From: Paenibacillus nuruki
GTDB lineage: Bacteria > Bacillota > Bacilli > Paenibacillales > Paenibacillaceae
Reading direction: 5' to 3'
Assembly (NCBI RefSeq): GCF_001721045.1
Contig: NZ_MDER01000024.1
Span: 46,561-110,560, forward strand
DNA: 64,000 nucleotides
The notes under the pieces were generated by a model. That model was not told the DNA's origin. It did no database searches and worked only from the letters and a program-made list of their open reading frames with translations. The position numbers were made by a program, and so were the translations under genes. Of this stretch, positions 9,988 through 18,359 are shown in pieces (within the stretch, counting starts at the first letter, position 1; each line of letters begins with the position of its first letter).

Positions 9988-10350
9988 ATGGCGTTTATGA
10001 TTGCACAACGAGCCTTTATCAAATTGTATCTGATTTCTATGGTTGAAGAACATCATGGATATGGATATGAGATGCTTGAAGAGATGAAAGCACGATTTGA
10101 GTCGTTTGGTTATTCTCCTCCACAGAGCGAAATTTATCGAGCTTTGCACGAATTGGTGCATGATGGTGTACTTTACCGGACGAAGCAATTAAAAGGTAAT
10201 GATCCCAAAGTCGATTTTCAGGAGATTGTTATTTATCATTTTACAGATGATGGGCATGAGAAAGCGAATCTGTATAAGAAACAAGTAAAGGTCGATCTGG
10301 ACCGATGTATCGGAATGCTCACCAAAGCCGCCACAGACAATTACAAATAA
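9988..10350 (+). CDS. rtp: Replication terminator protein (RTP) family, winged helix
   Basis: 120 residues from ATG 9988, which has AGAAGGGGGA eight bases upstream; the frame is open back to 9943. B. subtilis RTP is 122 residues and, from memory, this protein runs parallel to it end to end: QRAFIKLYLISM, a YGYEMLEEMKARF helix, EIYRALHELVHDGVL (winged helix), a beta wing with EIVIYHFTDD, and LYKKQVKVDLDRC for the C-terminal dimer helix. In B. subtilis RTP dimers bind Ter sites and block replication forks in one direction. Whether this copy does that or is a PadR-like transcription factor that shares the fold cannot be told from the protein. It is a single gene with its own promoter. Confidence 0.8.
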   Translation: MAFMIAQRAFIKLYLISMVEEHHGYGYEMLEEMKARFESFGYSPPQSEIYRALHELVHDGVLYRTKQLKGNDPKVDFQEIVIYHFTDDGHEKANLYKKQVKVDLDRCIGMLTKAATDNYK

Positions 10351-10441
10351 CTACAAATGGGTATATAGTGTAGAAATGAGTTAAACTCCTTGCCGGAAAG
10401 TTAAAATCATTTAATTTAAAACGAAGGGAAGGAATACAATC

Positions 10442-11449
10442 ATGACTGAACGTAAATTAAAGTGGGGCATTATGAGCACCGCAGGGATTGCTGTAAGCGC
10501 CGTCATCCCTTCTATTCATGAATCGTTACGTAATGAAACATTAGCGATTGCAAGTCGTTCGTTAGAACTGGCGCAAGTAGTAGCCGAACAGTGCAATATT
10601 CCAAGAGCCTATGGTAGCTATGAAGAGTTATTAGCTGATCCTGATATTGATGCCGTGTATATTCCATTGCCGAATCATTTGCACAAAGAATGGACGATCA
10701 AATCAGCAGAAGCTGGCAAACATGTATTATGTGAAAAGCCTGCGGCACTGGATGCGCAAGAAGCGGCTGAAATGGTGGACGTATGTCGTAGATCAGGGGT
10801 GTTATTTGCCGAAGGATTTATGTATCGTTACCATCCGAAGCATGCACGTGTCAGAGATATTATTGAATCCGGCGAGATTGGTACGATTCGTTCGATGCAT
10901 GGACGATTTACATCTAACAATGCAGAAGATATTGATAACGTAAGATATCGCCGTGAAATGGGTGGCGGCTCATTATATGATTTGGGTGTCTATCCTGTCT
11001 CTGCTGCACGTATGTATTTCGGGTCTGAACCTGTAGCTGTAACCGTACAAGGATTCTTTTCTTCTAAACATGATCATGTCGATATGATGGCATCCGGTCT
11101 GATTGAATTTCCAGGTTCGGCTTCATTAACCTTTGAATGTGGAATGTGGGCATATCCAAGCTGTGCTCTAGAAATTGTAGGTACCAAAGGGCGTATTAAA
11201 TTACCATATGCTTTTGGACGCAATGACAGTGAAGATGAACCTCAAGTCGTCATCTATACCGATGAAGGCAAGCGCGGAGAAAATGTACAAGTGGCTAATC
11301 ACTTTGCTCTTCAAGTCGATGCTTTTGCCGCAGCTGTAATTGATGGAACTCCATTACCTTATAGCCCGGAAGATGCAATCCGCAATACCAAAGTCATCGC
11401 CGCATGTCTAGAATCCGCCAAACGCGGAGAAAAAATCCGCCTTGTCTAG
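10442..11449 (+). CDS. Gfo/Idh/MocA family NAD(P)-dependent oxidoreductase
   Basis: 335 residues. An N-terminal Rossmann fold (WGIMSTAGIAVSAVIP) leads to the family's EKPAAL motif near residue 98 and a C-terminal alpha/beta domain (GGGSLYDLGVY). These enzymes oxidise or epimerise sugars and inositols; the overall look is that of the bacterial dimeric-dihydrodiol-dehydrogenase-like group. An AAGGGAAGGA site precedes the ATG. It is followed by the tandem 75-bp repeats and then an aldose epimerase, which suggests sugar metabolism. Substrate not predictable. Confidence 0.85.
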   Translation: MTERKLKWGIMSTAGIAVSAVIPSIHESLRNETLAIASRSLELAQVVAEQCNIPRAYGSYEELLADPDIDAVYIPLPNHLHKEWTIKSAEAGKHVLCEKPAALDAQEAAEMVDVCRRSGVLFAEGFMYRYHPKHARVRDIIESGEIGTIRSMHGRFTSNNAEDIDNVRYRREMGGGSLYDLGVYPVSAARMYFGSEPVAVTVQGFFSSKHDHVDMMASGLIEFPGSASLTFECGMWAYPSCALEIVGTKGRIKLPYAFGRNDSEDEPQVVIYTDEGKRGENVQVANHFALQVDAFAAAVIDGTPLPYSPEDAIRNTKVIAACLESAKRGEKIRLV

Positions 11450-11598
11450 CATTTGGCAATAAAAATGCGATATTTTCTAGTAAAACCAAAAATGATTTTT
11501 GCAAAGCAAAATATCTTACGTAAGCGTTTGGCAGTAAAAACGCGACATCATCTAGTAAAATCAAAAATGATTTTTGCGAAGTGAATATCTGATATTCT
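11449..11598. repeat. Two tandem imperfect 75-bp repeats, each with two hairpins
   Basis: Unit 1 is 11449-11523 and unit 2 is 11524 to about 11598. They align nearly without gaps. Each begins with a hairpin: GCATTT/AAATGC in unit 1, GCGTTT/AAACGC in unit 2, so the A-T pair of one has become G-C in the other on both sides. Each has a second hairpin CAAAAA-TGA-TTTTTG. The unit lies exactly between the stop of the oxidoreductase gene and the leader of the epimerase gene. Confidence 0.85.
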
Positions 11599-11628
11599 AT
11601 CCTACTATAAGAAAAGGGGAATTTGTTC

Positions 11629-12630
11629 ATGTCTAATCTTACTAGCGCTTCCGAACAATCTTATCAAGGAGAACCTGCTATTGTACTTACTTATGCAGGG
11701 CAAGAAGCGATTGTATTGCCAGCAATAGGAGCGAATCTGATTGCTTATCGTGATAATGAAAAAGGATATCGCTTTTTACGTGAACCGAAAGAAAATGAAA
11801 TGGATGCTTTTCGAGCCAATCCAGGTGTCAATGGGATTCCCGTTCTTTTCCCACCGAACCGTTATGAAGATGGAACGTTTACATGGAATGGTAAAACGTA
11901 CACATTCCCGATTAATGAAGTTGAAACGCATAATCATTTGCATGGATTTTTGCATACCATTCCTTGGAATGTGGATGTATATGAAGCTAATGCACAATCA
12001 AGTTCAGTCTTACTTAGTGTAAGTGTCGATGAGCATCATGAAGTATATAAATATTTCCCGCATTTGTTTACAGTGAAATTAAAATATACATTGTCGGCAG
12101 AAGGGTTGTTGCAACAAATTCAAATTCGTAATGATGGTGCAGAAGATATGCCAGTTATGCTTGCTTTCCATACTGCATTAAATGCTCCGTTTGCACCGGA
12201 TAGTAAGTCAGAAGATATGTCTTTCAAAGCAACGATCGGTAAGCGTTACCAGATGACAGAGCGTATGTTACCGACAGGTGAATTCCAACCACTATCTACT
12301 TGGGAAGAGCAATTCCAAAACGGTGGAGCGAATCCTTCAGGCGAAGAAGCAGATAACCATTATACAGCTGTGCCACAACGTGGACGTAACTTTACAGAAA
12401 TCACAGATACTCGTCTAGGTGTGAAATTAGTCTATGATGTCGGAACGGCTTATAAGCATTGGATGATCTGGAACAATATCGCATGCGGCGAATTTATCTG
12501 CCCTGAGCCACAGACCAATCTAGTCAATGCACCTAATGTGGATCTTCCAGATGATGAAAAAGGACTATTTCGTCTGGAGCAAGGCGAAATTTGGGAAGAA
12601 AGTTCCCGTTTGTACACCATCGAGAGTTAA
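11629..12630 (+). CDS. Aldose 1-epimerase family protein
   Basis: 333 residues from ATG 11629 (AAAAGGGGA eight bases upstream; the TTG at 11623 is too close to that site). A galactose-mutarotase-like fold is indicated by IVLPAIGANLIAYRD, GIPVLFPPNRYEDG and HNHLHGFLHTIPW, the last holding the usual substrate-contact histidines, and by PEPQTNLVNAPN near the C-terminus. The family interconverts alpha and beta anomers of free or phosphorylated hexoses in the cytosol. It stands alone after the structured repeat and ends at terminator 12694-12727. Confidence 0.85.
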   Translation: MSNLTSASEQSYQGEPAIVLTYAGQEAIVLPAIGANLIAYRDNEKGYRFLREPKENEMDAFRANPGVNGIPVLFPPNRYEDGTFTWNGKTYTFPINEVETHNHLHGFLHTIPWNVDVYEANAQSSSVLLSVSVDEHHEVYKYFPHLFTVKLKYTLSAEGLLQQIQIRNDGAEDMPVMLAFHTALNAPFAPDSKSEDMSFKATIGKRYQMTERMLPTGEFQPLSTWEEQFQNGGANPSGEEADNHYTAVPQRGRNFTEITDTRLGVKLVYDVGTAYKHWMIWNNIACGEFICPEPQTNLVNAPNVDLPDDEKGLFRLEQGEIWEESSRLYTIES

Positions 12631-12693
12631 GATAATGCTACAATTCTTTGTCGCTTAAAGAATAAAAAAATGCTCAACAATAAAGAAATATCC

Positions 12694-12727
12694 AAAAACG
12701 CTATCGTTAACAAGATAGCGTTTTTTT
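12694..12727 (+). terminator. Intrinsic terminator after the epimerase gene
   Basis: AAAACGCTATC pairs with GATAGCGTTTT across GTTAACAA, followed by Ts; near-perfect stem. Confidence 0.85.
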
Positions 12728-12741
12728 GCTGTTTATATGAA

Positions 12742-12780
12742 TTTACATAGAGTTGATATTCAAAGGGTTTAGAATTCACA
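12742..12780 (+). promoter_or_regulatory. Possible PhoP box before the alkaline phosphatase gene
   Basis: TTTACA (12742), TTGATA (12753) and TTCACA (12775) are spaced on an 11-base grid, as PhoP-binding TTAACA-like repeats are in Bacillus. The third position of the grid (12764) does not match. Suggestive only; phosphate control would fit the gene. Confidence 0.35.
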
Positions 12781-12854
12781 AATGATCGGTATAGTGAATA
12801 TGGTTGTTGATACATATATTTTATAATTTATAAAAAAAGGGGATTTACAAACAA

Positions 12855-14213
12855 ATGAAACAAACAATGAAAAAAATGATCGCAATTGCAGCTCTGGCTG
12901 GAATTACTTTGACAAGTGGAGTGGCGCAGACTGCACTTGCACAAGACGATGTGAACACAGAAGTGAATCAACCGGCTAAAGTGAAAAATGTTATTTTTCT
13001 AATTGGCGATGGCATGGGGCCTTCTTATATGACCGCTTATCGCTATTTCAAAGATAACCCTGCAACCAAAGCAGTAGAAAAAACAGCATTCGATGCATAT
13101 CTTGTAGGTGCACAGACAACATACCCTGATGATGATTCTGAAAATATTACAGATTCAGCTTCAGCGGCAACAGCGATGTCTGGTGGTGTCAAAACATACA
13201 ATGCAGCAATAGCGGTTGATAATGACAAATCCAACGTCAAAACAGTGCTAGAACAAGCGAAAGAAAACGGCAAATCAACCGGTCTTGTCGCAACTTCTGA
13301 GATTACTCACGCGACACCAGCAGCTTTTGGTGCTCATGATCCGAGTCGTAAAAATATGGCAGGGATTGCAGACGATTATTTTGATGAGATGATCAACGGT
13401 AAGCATAAAGTAGATGTATTGCTTGGCGGAGGTAAAGATTATTTCGTACGTAAAGACCGCAATTTGACAGAAGAGTTTAAAAAAGCAGGTTATTCTTATG
13501 TGACAGATCGCAACGGTCTATTGAACAATAATAGTAATCAATTGTTAGGTTTGTTCGCTCCAGGTGGATTGGATAAAGCCATTGACCGTACAAGTAAAAC
13601 TCCTTCTTTACAAGAAATGACGAATGCAGCAATCAAACGTCTAGATCAAAATGACAAAGGATTCTTCTTAATGGTAGAAGGAAGTCAGATTGATTGGGCA
13701 GGTCATGATAATGATGTTGTCGGAGCGATGAGCGAAATGGGCGATTTTGAAAAAGCGTATCAAGCGGCTATCGACTTTGCGAAAAAAGATGGCGAAACTT
13801 TAGTGGTAGCGACAGCAGATCACTCTACAGGTGGAATGACTCTGGGTGCTGGTGGCGAGTATAATTTCAAAGTAGAATCGTTAAAAGCAGCTAAACGCAC
13901 ACCTGACTTTATGGCAAATGAAATTGCTAAAGGTGCAAATGTGAAAAGTACACTGAGAAAATATATCTCTATTCCTTTAACAGCAACTGAAATTCAATCG
14001 GTACAAAAAGCAGCTGTGAAAAAAGATGTAACTACGATTGATAATGCGATTGAGAAGATTTTTGATACACGTTCCTTTACAGGTTGGACAACAGGCGGAC
14101 ACACAGGTGAAGATGTGCCTGTGTATGCTTTTGGCCCACAAAAAGAACAATTTGCAGGTCTGATCGATAATACAGACAATGCTCGAATTATCTTCTCTTT
14201 GTTAAAACAATAA
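12855..14213 (+). CDS. phoA: Secreted alkaline phosphatase (PhoA/PhoB type)
   Basis: 452 residues with a signal peptide (KK, hydrophobic core, cut near TALAQ about residue 30). Metal-site and catalytic motifs of the PhoA superfamily are present: GDGMG at 51-55, TDSASAATA with the nucleophile Ser101, HATPAAFGAHDPSRK, EGSQIDWAGHDND, ADHSTGGM and GWTTGGHTGEDVP. The enzyme hydrolyses phosphomonoesters outside the membrane using two Zn and one Mg. AAAAGGGGA lies before the ATG. It is a monocistron with a terminator at 14239-14307. Phosphate starvation control is likely from the family. Assignment between phoA and phoB is arbitrary. Confidence 0.92.
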   Translation: MKQTMKKMIAIAALAGITLTSGVAQTALAQDDVNTEVNQPAKVKNVIFLIGDGMGPSYMTAYRYFKDNPATKAVEKTAFDAYLVGAQTTYPDDDSENITDSASAATAMSGGVKTYNAAIAVDNDKSNVKTVLEQAKENGKSTGLVATSEITHATPAAFGAHDPSRKNMAGIADDYFDEMINGKHKVDVLLGGGKDYFVRKDRNLTEEFKKAGYSYVTDRNGLLNNNSNQLLGLFAPGGLDKAIDRTSKTPSLQEMTNAAIKRLDQNDKGFFLMVEGSQIDWAGHDNDVVGAMSEMGDFEKAYQAAIDFAKKDGETLVVATADHSTGGMTLGAGGEYNFKVESLKAAKRTPDFMANEIAKGANVKSTLRKYISIPLTATEIQSVQKAAVKKDVTTIDNAIEKIFDTRSFTGWTTGGHTGEDVPVYAFGPQKEQFAGLIDNTDNARIIFSLLKQ

Positions 14214-14238
14214 TTCATTTAATACATTGAAATACAAG

Positions 14239-14307
14239 AACAAGCTTTACAACTGCCTGATGCGAACAAAGCATCATTCTAAGGTAGAAGTAAAGCTTGT
14301 TTTTTTA
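14239..14307 (+). terminator. Intrinsic terminator after the phosphatase gene
   Basis: AACAAGCTTTAC pairs perfectly with GTAAAGCTTGTT; the 39-base loop has some inner pairing and seven Ts follow. Confidence 0.85.
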
Positions 14308-14348
14308 CGTTTTGCTAATATAAATATAGTCATATTCACTAAAAAACC

Positions 14349-14370
14349 TAAATCGTAATTATTTTGTTTA
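14349..14370 (+). promoter_or_regulatory. Half-matching Zur box upstream of znuCBA
   Basis: TAAATCGTAATTATTTTGTT keeps the left half of the Bacillus Zur consensus (AAATCGTAAT-N-ATTACGATTT) and about six of ten bases of the right half. It lies just upstream of a TTGACA -35 at 14377. Confidence 0.5.
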
Positions 14371-14420
14371 AATAGGTTGACAAGAGGAATAGCATAGGAG
14401 TAAAGTTATTCAGGTGGTAT

Positions 14421-14435
14421 TCGTAAAAATTACGA
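14421..14435 (+). promoter_or_regulatory. Zur box in the znuCBA leader
   Basis: TCGTAAAAATTACGA is a perfect 6-3-6 palindrome and differs from the core consensus TCGTAATNATTACGA only at two inner positions. It lies 33 bases before the znuC start and downstream of TTGACA (14377) N18 TAAAGT (14401). The promoter of the COG0523 GTPase gene at 59065 has the same arrangement. Confidence 0.85.
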
Positions 14436-14468
14436 TAAGAACGGAAAGAATGGAAGGAGCGCTATATC

Positions 14469-15173
14469 TTGTTATTAGCTTCGATGCAAGACGTTATTTT
14501 TGGATATGATCGTGAGCCGGTAGTGAATCGGTTGTCGATGGAAATATATAGTAATGAATTTTTGGCTTTAAGTGGCCCCAATGGTGCTGCCAAAACCACT
14601 TCACTCAAGTTATTGCTTGGTATATTGAAACCTTGGAGTGGACAAGTACAGATTAAGCGTAATGAAAAAGGGTCCAAACCCGTGATCGGTTATGTCCCAC
14701 AACAAGTATCCTCATTTAATAGCGGTTTCCCGAGTACGGTCTATGAATTAGTTCGTTCCGGTTGTCATATGAATCTTGGATTATTTAGACGTTTTGGTGC
14801 TCAGCAAGCGCAGTTAGTTCAGTCATCTCTTGAAGCTGTAGGCATGTGGGAACTTCGTGATCGTAAGATCGGGGAATTATCTGGTGGACAGAAGCAACGT
14901 GTCTGTATCGCACGTGCGCTTGCCCAAGAACCTGATGTGCTTATTCTAGATGAGCCTACAACAGGAATGGACTTGGAAAGTCGTAAAGGATTTTATGAAT
15001 TAATGCGTCATCATGTACAAAAGCATGGACGTACAGTAGTTATGGTTACACACGGACTTGAAGAAGCAGAACCATATTTGGATCGTATTATTCGTTTGGA
15101 GAGAGAGGAGGGTGGAGGATGGGCATGTTTGACTACGAGTTCATGCAGCGCGCGTTTTGGGCCGGAGGAATGA
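14469..15173 (+). CDS. znuC: Zinc ABC transporter ATP-binding protein ZnuC/AdcC
   Basis: 234 residues from a TTG start with AAGGAG nine bases upstream. Walker A is GPNGAAKTT (36-44), the signature [16 protein letters not shown], Walker B VLILDEPTTGMD. The alanine before the Walker lysine, where most ABC proteins have glycine, is, as I recall, normal in AdcC-type zinc ATPases, so it should be active. First gene of znuCBA; its 3' end overlaps znuB by 55 bases. Preceded by a Zur box, so made on zinc shortage. Powers zinc uptake through ZnuB. Confidence 0.92.
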   Translation: MLLASMQDVIFGYDREPVVNRLSMEIYSNEFLALSGPNGAAKTTSLKLLLGILKPWSGQVQIKRNEKGSKPVIGYVPQQVSSFNSGFPSTVYELVRSGCHMNLGLFRRFGAQQAQLVQSSLEAVGMWELRDRKIGELSGGQKQRVCIARALAQEPDVLILDEPTTGMDLESRKGFYELMRHHVQKHGRTVVMVTHGLEEAEPYLDRIIRLEREEGGGWACLTTSSCSARFGPEE

Positions 15174-16039
15174 TTGCTGTCATCGCTCCACTGCTTGGCG
15201 TATATCTGGTTTTGCGTAGACAGGTATTAATGGCTGATACGCTTTCTCACGTATCTCTAGCAGGTGTAGCGATCGGTGCTGTACTTGGTTTTAATCCGTC
15301 TATTGGCGGATTTATTGTTGCCTTATTAGGAGCATTGATTATCGAACGACTCAGACGGAACTTCCGTGGTTATGGTGAAGTATCGGTCGCTGTTATTATG
15401 ACCGGTGGTCTGGCGCTTGCGCTGGTATTGATGAGTATGAGTTCATCACTAACCCGTAGCTTCAGCTCTTATTTATTTGGTTCTATTGTTGCGGTCAGTA
15501 GCACCCAGTTATGGATTATCGGAACCGTATTTGCACTGGTTATTATTTACTGGGTCACGATGAGAAGACCACTGTACAATCTGACTTTTGATGAAGAAAC
15601 CGCTCAGATCGGTGGAACGCATGTACGCTGGTTATCGCAGACGTTTGCAGTATTAACAGGAATGACAGTAGCTGCGGCAATGCCAATTGTAGGAGTGTTA
15701 TTAGTCTCTGCATTGATGGCTTTACCTGCGGCATTAGCTCTTCGCTTTGCCAAAGGATTTACTTCAGCGCTAGTGATTGCTGTAGCTATTGGTCTGATCG
15801 GTATGTTTGGAGGATTAACCACTTCATATTATGTGAACACGCCTCCAGGAGCAACAGTGGCTCTATTATTGCTAACATTCTTATTAGTAGGCATGGGTAT
15901 CCAACGTATCTATTATCGTCTGAATCGTAACAAAAACGATGGATATGCGCCGGATATTGATAGTCGTCGATTCTGGCAACGTCAAAATCGTAGTGAACAA
16001 AACAGCAAAGTCAAAACACAAGTTTTGAATAAAAGATAA
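15119..16039 (+). CDS. znuB: Zinc ABC transporter permease ZnuB/AdcB
   Basis: 306 residues, eight or nine membrane segments of the ABC-3 (metal) permease family. Typical stretches are RRQVLMADTLSHVSLAGVAIG near residue 36 and the TM-rich VGVLLVSALMALPAALALRFAKG. The C-terminal 40 residues are polar and basic. The ATG at 15119 has GAGGAGG upstream; ATG 15125 in frame would fit GGTGGAGG equally well. The overlap with znuC suggests coupled translation. Forms the membrane channel for zinc. Confidence 0.92.
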   Translation: MGMFDYEFMQRAFWAGGMIAVIAPLLGVYLVLRRQVLMADTLSHVSLAGVAIGAVLGFNPSIGGFIVALLGALIIERLRRNFRGYGEVSVAVIMTGGLALALVLMSMSSSLTRSFSSYLFGSIVAVSSTQLWIIGTVFALVIIYWVTMRRPLYNLTFDEETAQIGGTHVRWLSQTFAVLTGMTVAAAMPIVGVLLVSALMALPAALALRFAKGFTSALVIAVAIGLIGMFGGLTTSYYVNTPPGATVALLLLTFLLVGMGIQRIYYRLNRNKNDGYAPDIDSRRFWQRQNRSEQNSKVKTQVLNKR

Positions 16040-16104
16040 AGCTTCATCAACATCTATGATCAATATAAAAATAAGAGTGGACTAGGAGAGGTGAGAGATT
16101 ACAC

Positions 16105-17127
16105 ATGAATATGAAAAAGAAGAGTTGGGTAACACTGCCTTTGATCGCTTTGTTAAGTATGAGTACATTACTTGCTGCTTGCGGTAATAATTCGAATTCA
16201 GCATCACCTACGACAGACGGTAATACTGCTTCAACAACGACTGGTAAGAAACTGCATATCGTGACTAGCTTTTATCCGATGCAAGAATTTACGTCTAAAG
16301 TTGCTGGTGATCTTGCAGATGTACAAGTGTTAGTACCAGCAGGTACAGAACCTCATGATTGGGAACCGACAGCTCAAGATATTGCTAAAATGACAGATGC
16401 AGATATGCTTGTCTACAACGGTGGCGGTGTAGAATCTTGGATCGATCAAGTGAAAGATACATTAGGCGATAGTGGCCCTAAATTAGTCGAAGCCAGTCAA
16501 GGTATTCAAATGATGGAGAGCACAGAAGAAGAGCATGAAGGCGAAGAAGCAGGTCATGCAGAAGAAGCTGATCATGCGACAGAAGAAGGTCATGATCATG
16601 GATCTCTTGATCCTCACGTGTGGCTATCTCCACTTCAAGCACAGACTGAAGTTCGCAATATTGAGACAGCTCTAACAACACTTGATCCAGATCACACAGC
16701 TGATTACAAAAAAAATGCAGATGCTTATATTGCAGAACTTCAGAAGTTAGATGCTGAATACAAAGCAAGTCTTTCTAAAGTGAAACGTAAAGACTTTATT
16801 ACACAACATGCGGCATTTGCTTATCTTGCTCATGATTATGGCTTAACTCAAGTACCGATTGCAGGTCTTTCTCCTGAACAAGAACCATCCGCAGAAGCGA
16901 TGGCGAAAATCGTAGATTTTGCGAAACAAAACGATGTTAAAACGATTTTCTTCGAAACGCTAGTTTCTTCAAATGTTGCTAAAACGATCGCTGATGAAAT
17001 AGGTGCCAAAACCGATGTACTGAATCCTTTAGAAGGATTAACCAGTGCAGAAACATCTGCTGGTGAAAATTATGTATCTGTTATGCGTACCAATCTAGCA
17101 GCGCTTGAAAAAGCTTTAAACGAATAA
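16105..17127 (+). CDS. znuA: Zinc-binding lipoprotein ZnuA/AdcA
   Basis: 340 residues. A lipoprotein signal with lipobox LAAC (Cys26) is followed by a Ser/Thr-rich linker and the cluster A-I metal-binding domain (IVTSFYPMQEF, GTEPHDWEP with a zinc-ligand His). The charged loop with HEGEEAGHAEEADHATEEGH and DPHVWLSP is the His-rich loop characteristic of zinc rather than manganese binders. The later motif with TQHAAFAYLAHDYGL supplies another His. Third gene of znuCBA; a strong terminator (17180-17220) ends the operon. Captures zinc outside the membrane. Confidence 0.93.
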   Translation: MNMKKKSWVTLPLIALLSMSTLLAACGNNSNSASPTTDGNTASTTTGKKLHIVTSFYPMQEFTSKVAGDLADVQVLVPAGTEPHDWEPTAQDIAKMTDADMLVYNGGGVESWIDQVKDTLGDSGPKLVEASQGIQMMESTEEEHEGEEAGHAEEADHATEEGHDHGSLDPHVWLSPLQAQTEVRNIETALTTLDPDHTADYKKNADAYIAELQKLDAEYKASLSKVKRKDFITQHAAFAYLAHDYGLTQVPIAGLSPEQEPSAEAMAKIVDFAKQNDVKTIFFETLVSSNVAKTIADEIGAKTDVLNPLEGLTSAETSAGENYVSVMRTNLAALEKALNE

Positions 17128-17179
17128 AAAGTACTGCTATATCTCAATATGGACAGCTTTAATATGGAGTTAAGCAAAA

Positions 17180-17220
17180 AGACAGTTTCTACGATATTCC
17201 TGTAGAAGCTGTCTTTTTTT
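17180..17220 (+). terminator. Intrinsic terminator of znuCBA
   Basis: AGACAGTTTCTAC pairs with GTAGAAGCTGTCT (one mismatch) and is followed by seven Ts. Confidence 0.9.
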
Positions 17221-17450
17221 GCTATGTTAACAGATATGAGCATCTGCTAGTAGATGGCTAATCACATCCACTTTAAATCTTTTTATGAACAATTTTACAT
17301 AATTTATAGGTAGGAAGATTGACTTCAAACGTAACGGGGTATAAAATAGTAAGTATAAGAACTAGAGAGTTTCGTGAGTACTAGAAAGTTTTTGAGCGTT
17401 TTAATAGGGGTTAAATGTGTGAAAGTATAGTGCAGAAGAGGTTATTGATT
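17221..17450 (+). other. Intergenic leader of the TetR/MFS pair
   Basis: Together with the terminator this is a gap of more than 300 bases. I see no gene. A TATAAAAT at about 17340 could be a -10 box. No clear operator dyad was found. Confidence 0.3.
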
Positions 17451-18359
17451 ATGGTAGAAGAACGGAAGCGCGTGATCCTTATCGCTGGAGGTCAGTTGTT
17501 TGCAGAAAAAGGTTATTTCTCAACAACGGTGCAGGATATTGCAGAGCAGTGCAATATGTCCAAAGCTTCGATTTACAAATTATTTGAATCTAAAGAAGAT
17601 ATTTTGTTACACATTGTGAAGCAAATGCATGAAGAAATTTTGCTAGCGGCTAATCGATTACATTTTGAAGATCATGTATCACCTAAAGAACAATTTACCC
17701 AGAAGTTAGTGGTACAGTTTCAAGAGTTTGTTTTAAAGCATGAATTTTTCTTGGTGTTAAATCAGACAATGCCTCTTGAATTGAGTGCGCAAATTCGGGC
17801 AGCTATGTTGCAATTCAAGCGTACGATGTTGAACTGGCAGAAGGAAGCGATTCTTCAGGCATTTGGAGATAAGGTAGAACCGATTGTATGGGACTTATCC
17901 TTGTGCATGCAAGGAATCGTCAAAGAATTTATGTTTTTATTACGATGGAACAAAAATACGAATTTTGAGCTGTCTGCTTTATCTGAATTTGTTGTAGAAA
18001 GTCTAGAAGCCATGATTCAAAAGCATCTGAATCGAACACCACTGATTACCGAACAAATGGCACAGCAGTTTGATTTGTCTGACCCAGATGTACGACATAA
18101 GTATTTTGGCGAAAGTGAATGGCGCAAAATCATACGTGAACTCAGTACAGCGATTCATCAACGTTCACCTGAATCGATTCGCCCGGATCTGATAGCCGCT
18201 ACCGAACGATTAAACACGGAACGTAAAAAAGTCATACCGCAAAGCTTTATGATTGAAGCATTAATCGCATATTTACAGAAAAGGGAAGAGCTTCAGCAGG
18301 AAGTTGCTCAACTACAACATGTATATCGTGCAACATGGGAGGAAAAGAAACATGGATAA
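17451..18359 (+). CDS. TetR-family regulator with long C-terminal domain
   Basis: 302 residues from ATG 17451, which has AGAAGAGG at nine bases; an in-frame ATG at 17415 has AGGGG only four bases away. The HTH is in the first 60 residues (VILIAGGQLFAEKGYFSTTV, MSKASIYKLFESKEDIL). The ligand domain is longer than the usual 190-200 residues by about 100, ending in a Gln/Glu-rich, helix-prone tail. Its last eight bases overlap the start of an MFS exporter gene, so the pair is translationally coupled; it very likely controls that exporter. Confidence 0.85.
   Translation: MVEERKRVILIAGGQLFAEKGYFSTTVQDIAEQCNMSKASIYKLFESKEDILLHIVKQMHEEILLAANRLHFEDHVSPKEQFTQKLVVQFQEFVLKHEFFLVLNQTMPLELSAQIRAAMLQFKRTMLNWQKEAILQAFGDKVEPIVWDLSLCMQGIVKEFMFLLRWNKNTNFELSALSEFVVESLEAMIQKHLNRTPLITEQMAQQFDLSDPDVRHKYFGESEWRKIIRELSTAIHQRSPESIRPDLIAATERLNTERKKVIPQSFMIEALIAYLQKREELQQEVAQLQHVYRATWEEKKHG

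Noticed and set aside
11394..11630. Minus-strand frame of 78 codons across the tandem repeats
   Set aside because: No clear ribosome site, it overlaps the end of the oxidoreductase gene, and the compensated stem change explains the pattern better. Kept only as an alternative in the finding.
12627..12815. Minus-strand frame of 62 codons between epimerase and phosphatase genes
   Set aside because: It runs through the epimerase terminator hairpin and has no recognisable family.
14469..15173. Walker A of ZnuC has Ala where Gly is usual (GPNGAAKTT), possible inactivation
   Set aside because: As I recall, AdcC-type zinc ATPases of streptococci carry the same GAAKTT, so it is a family trait, and all other motifs are intact.
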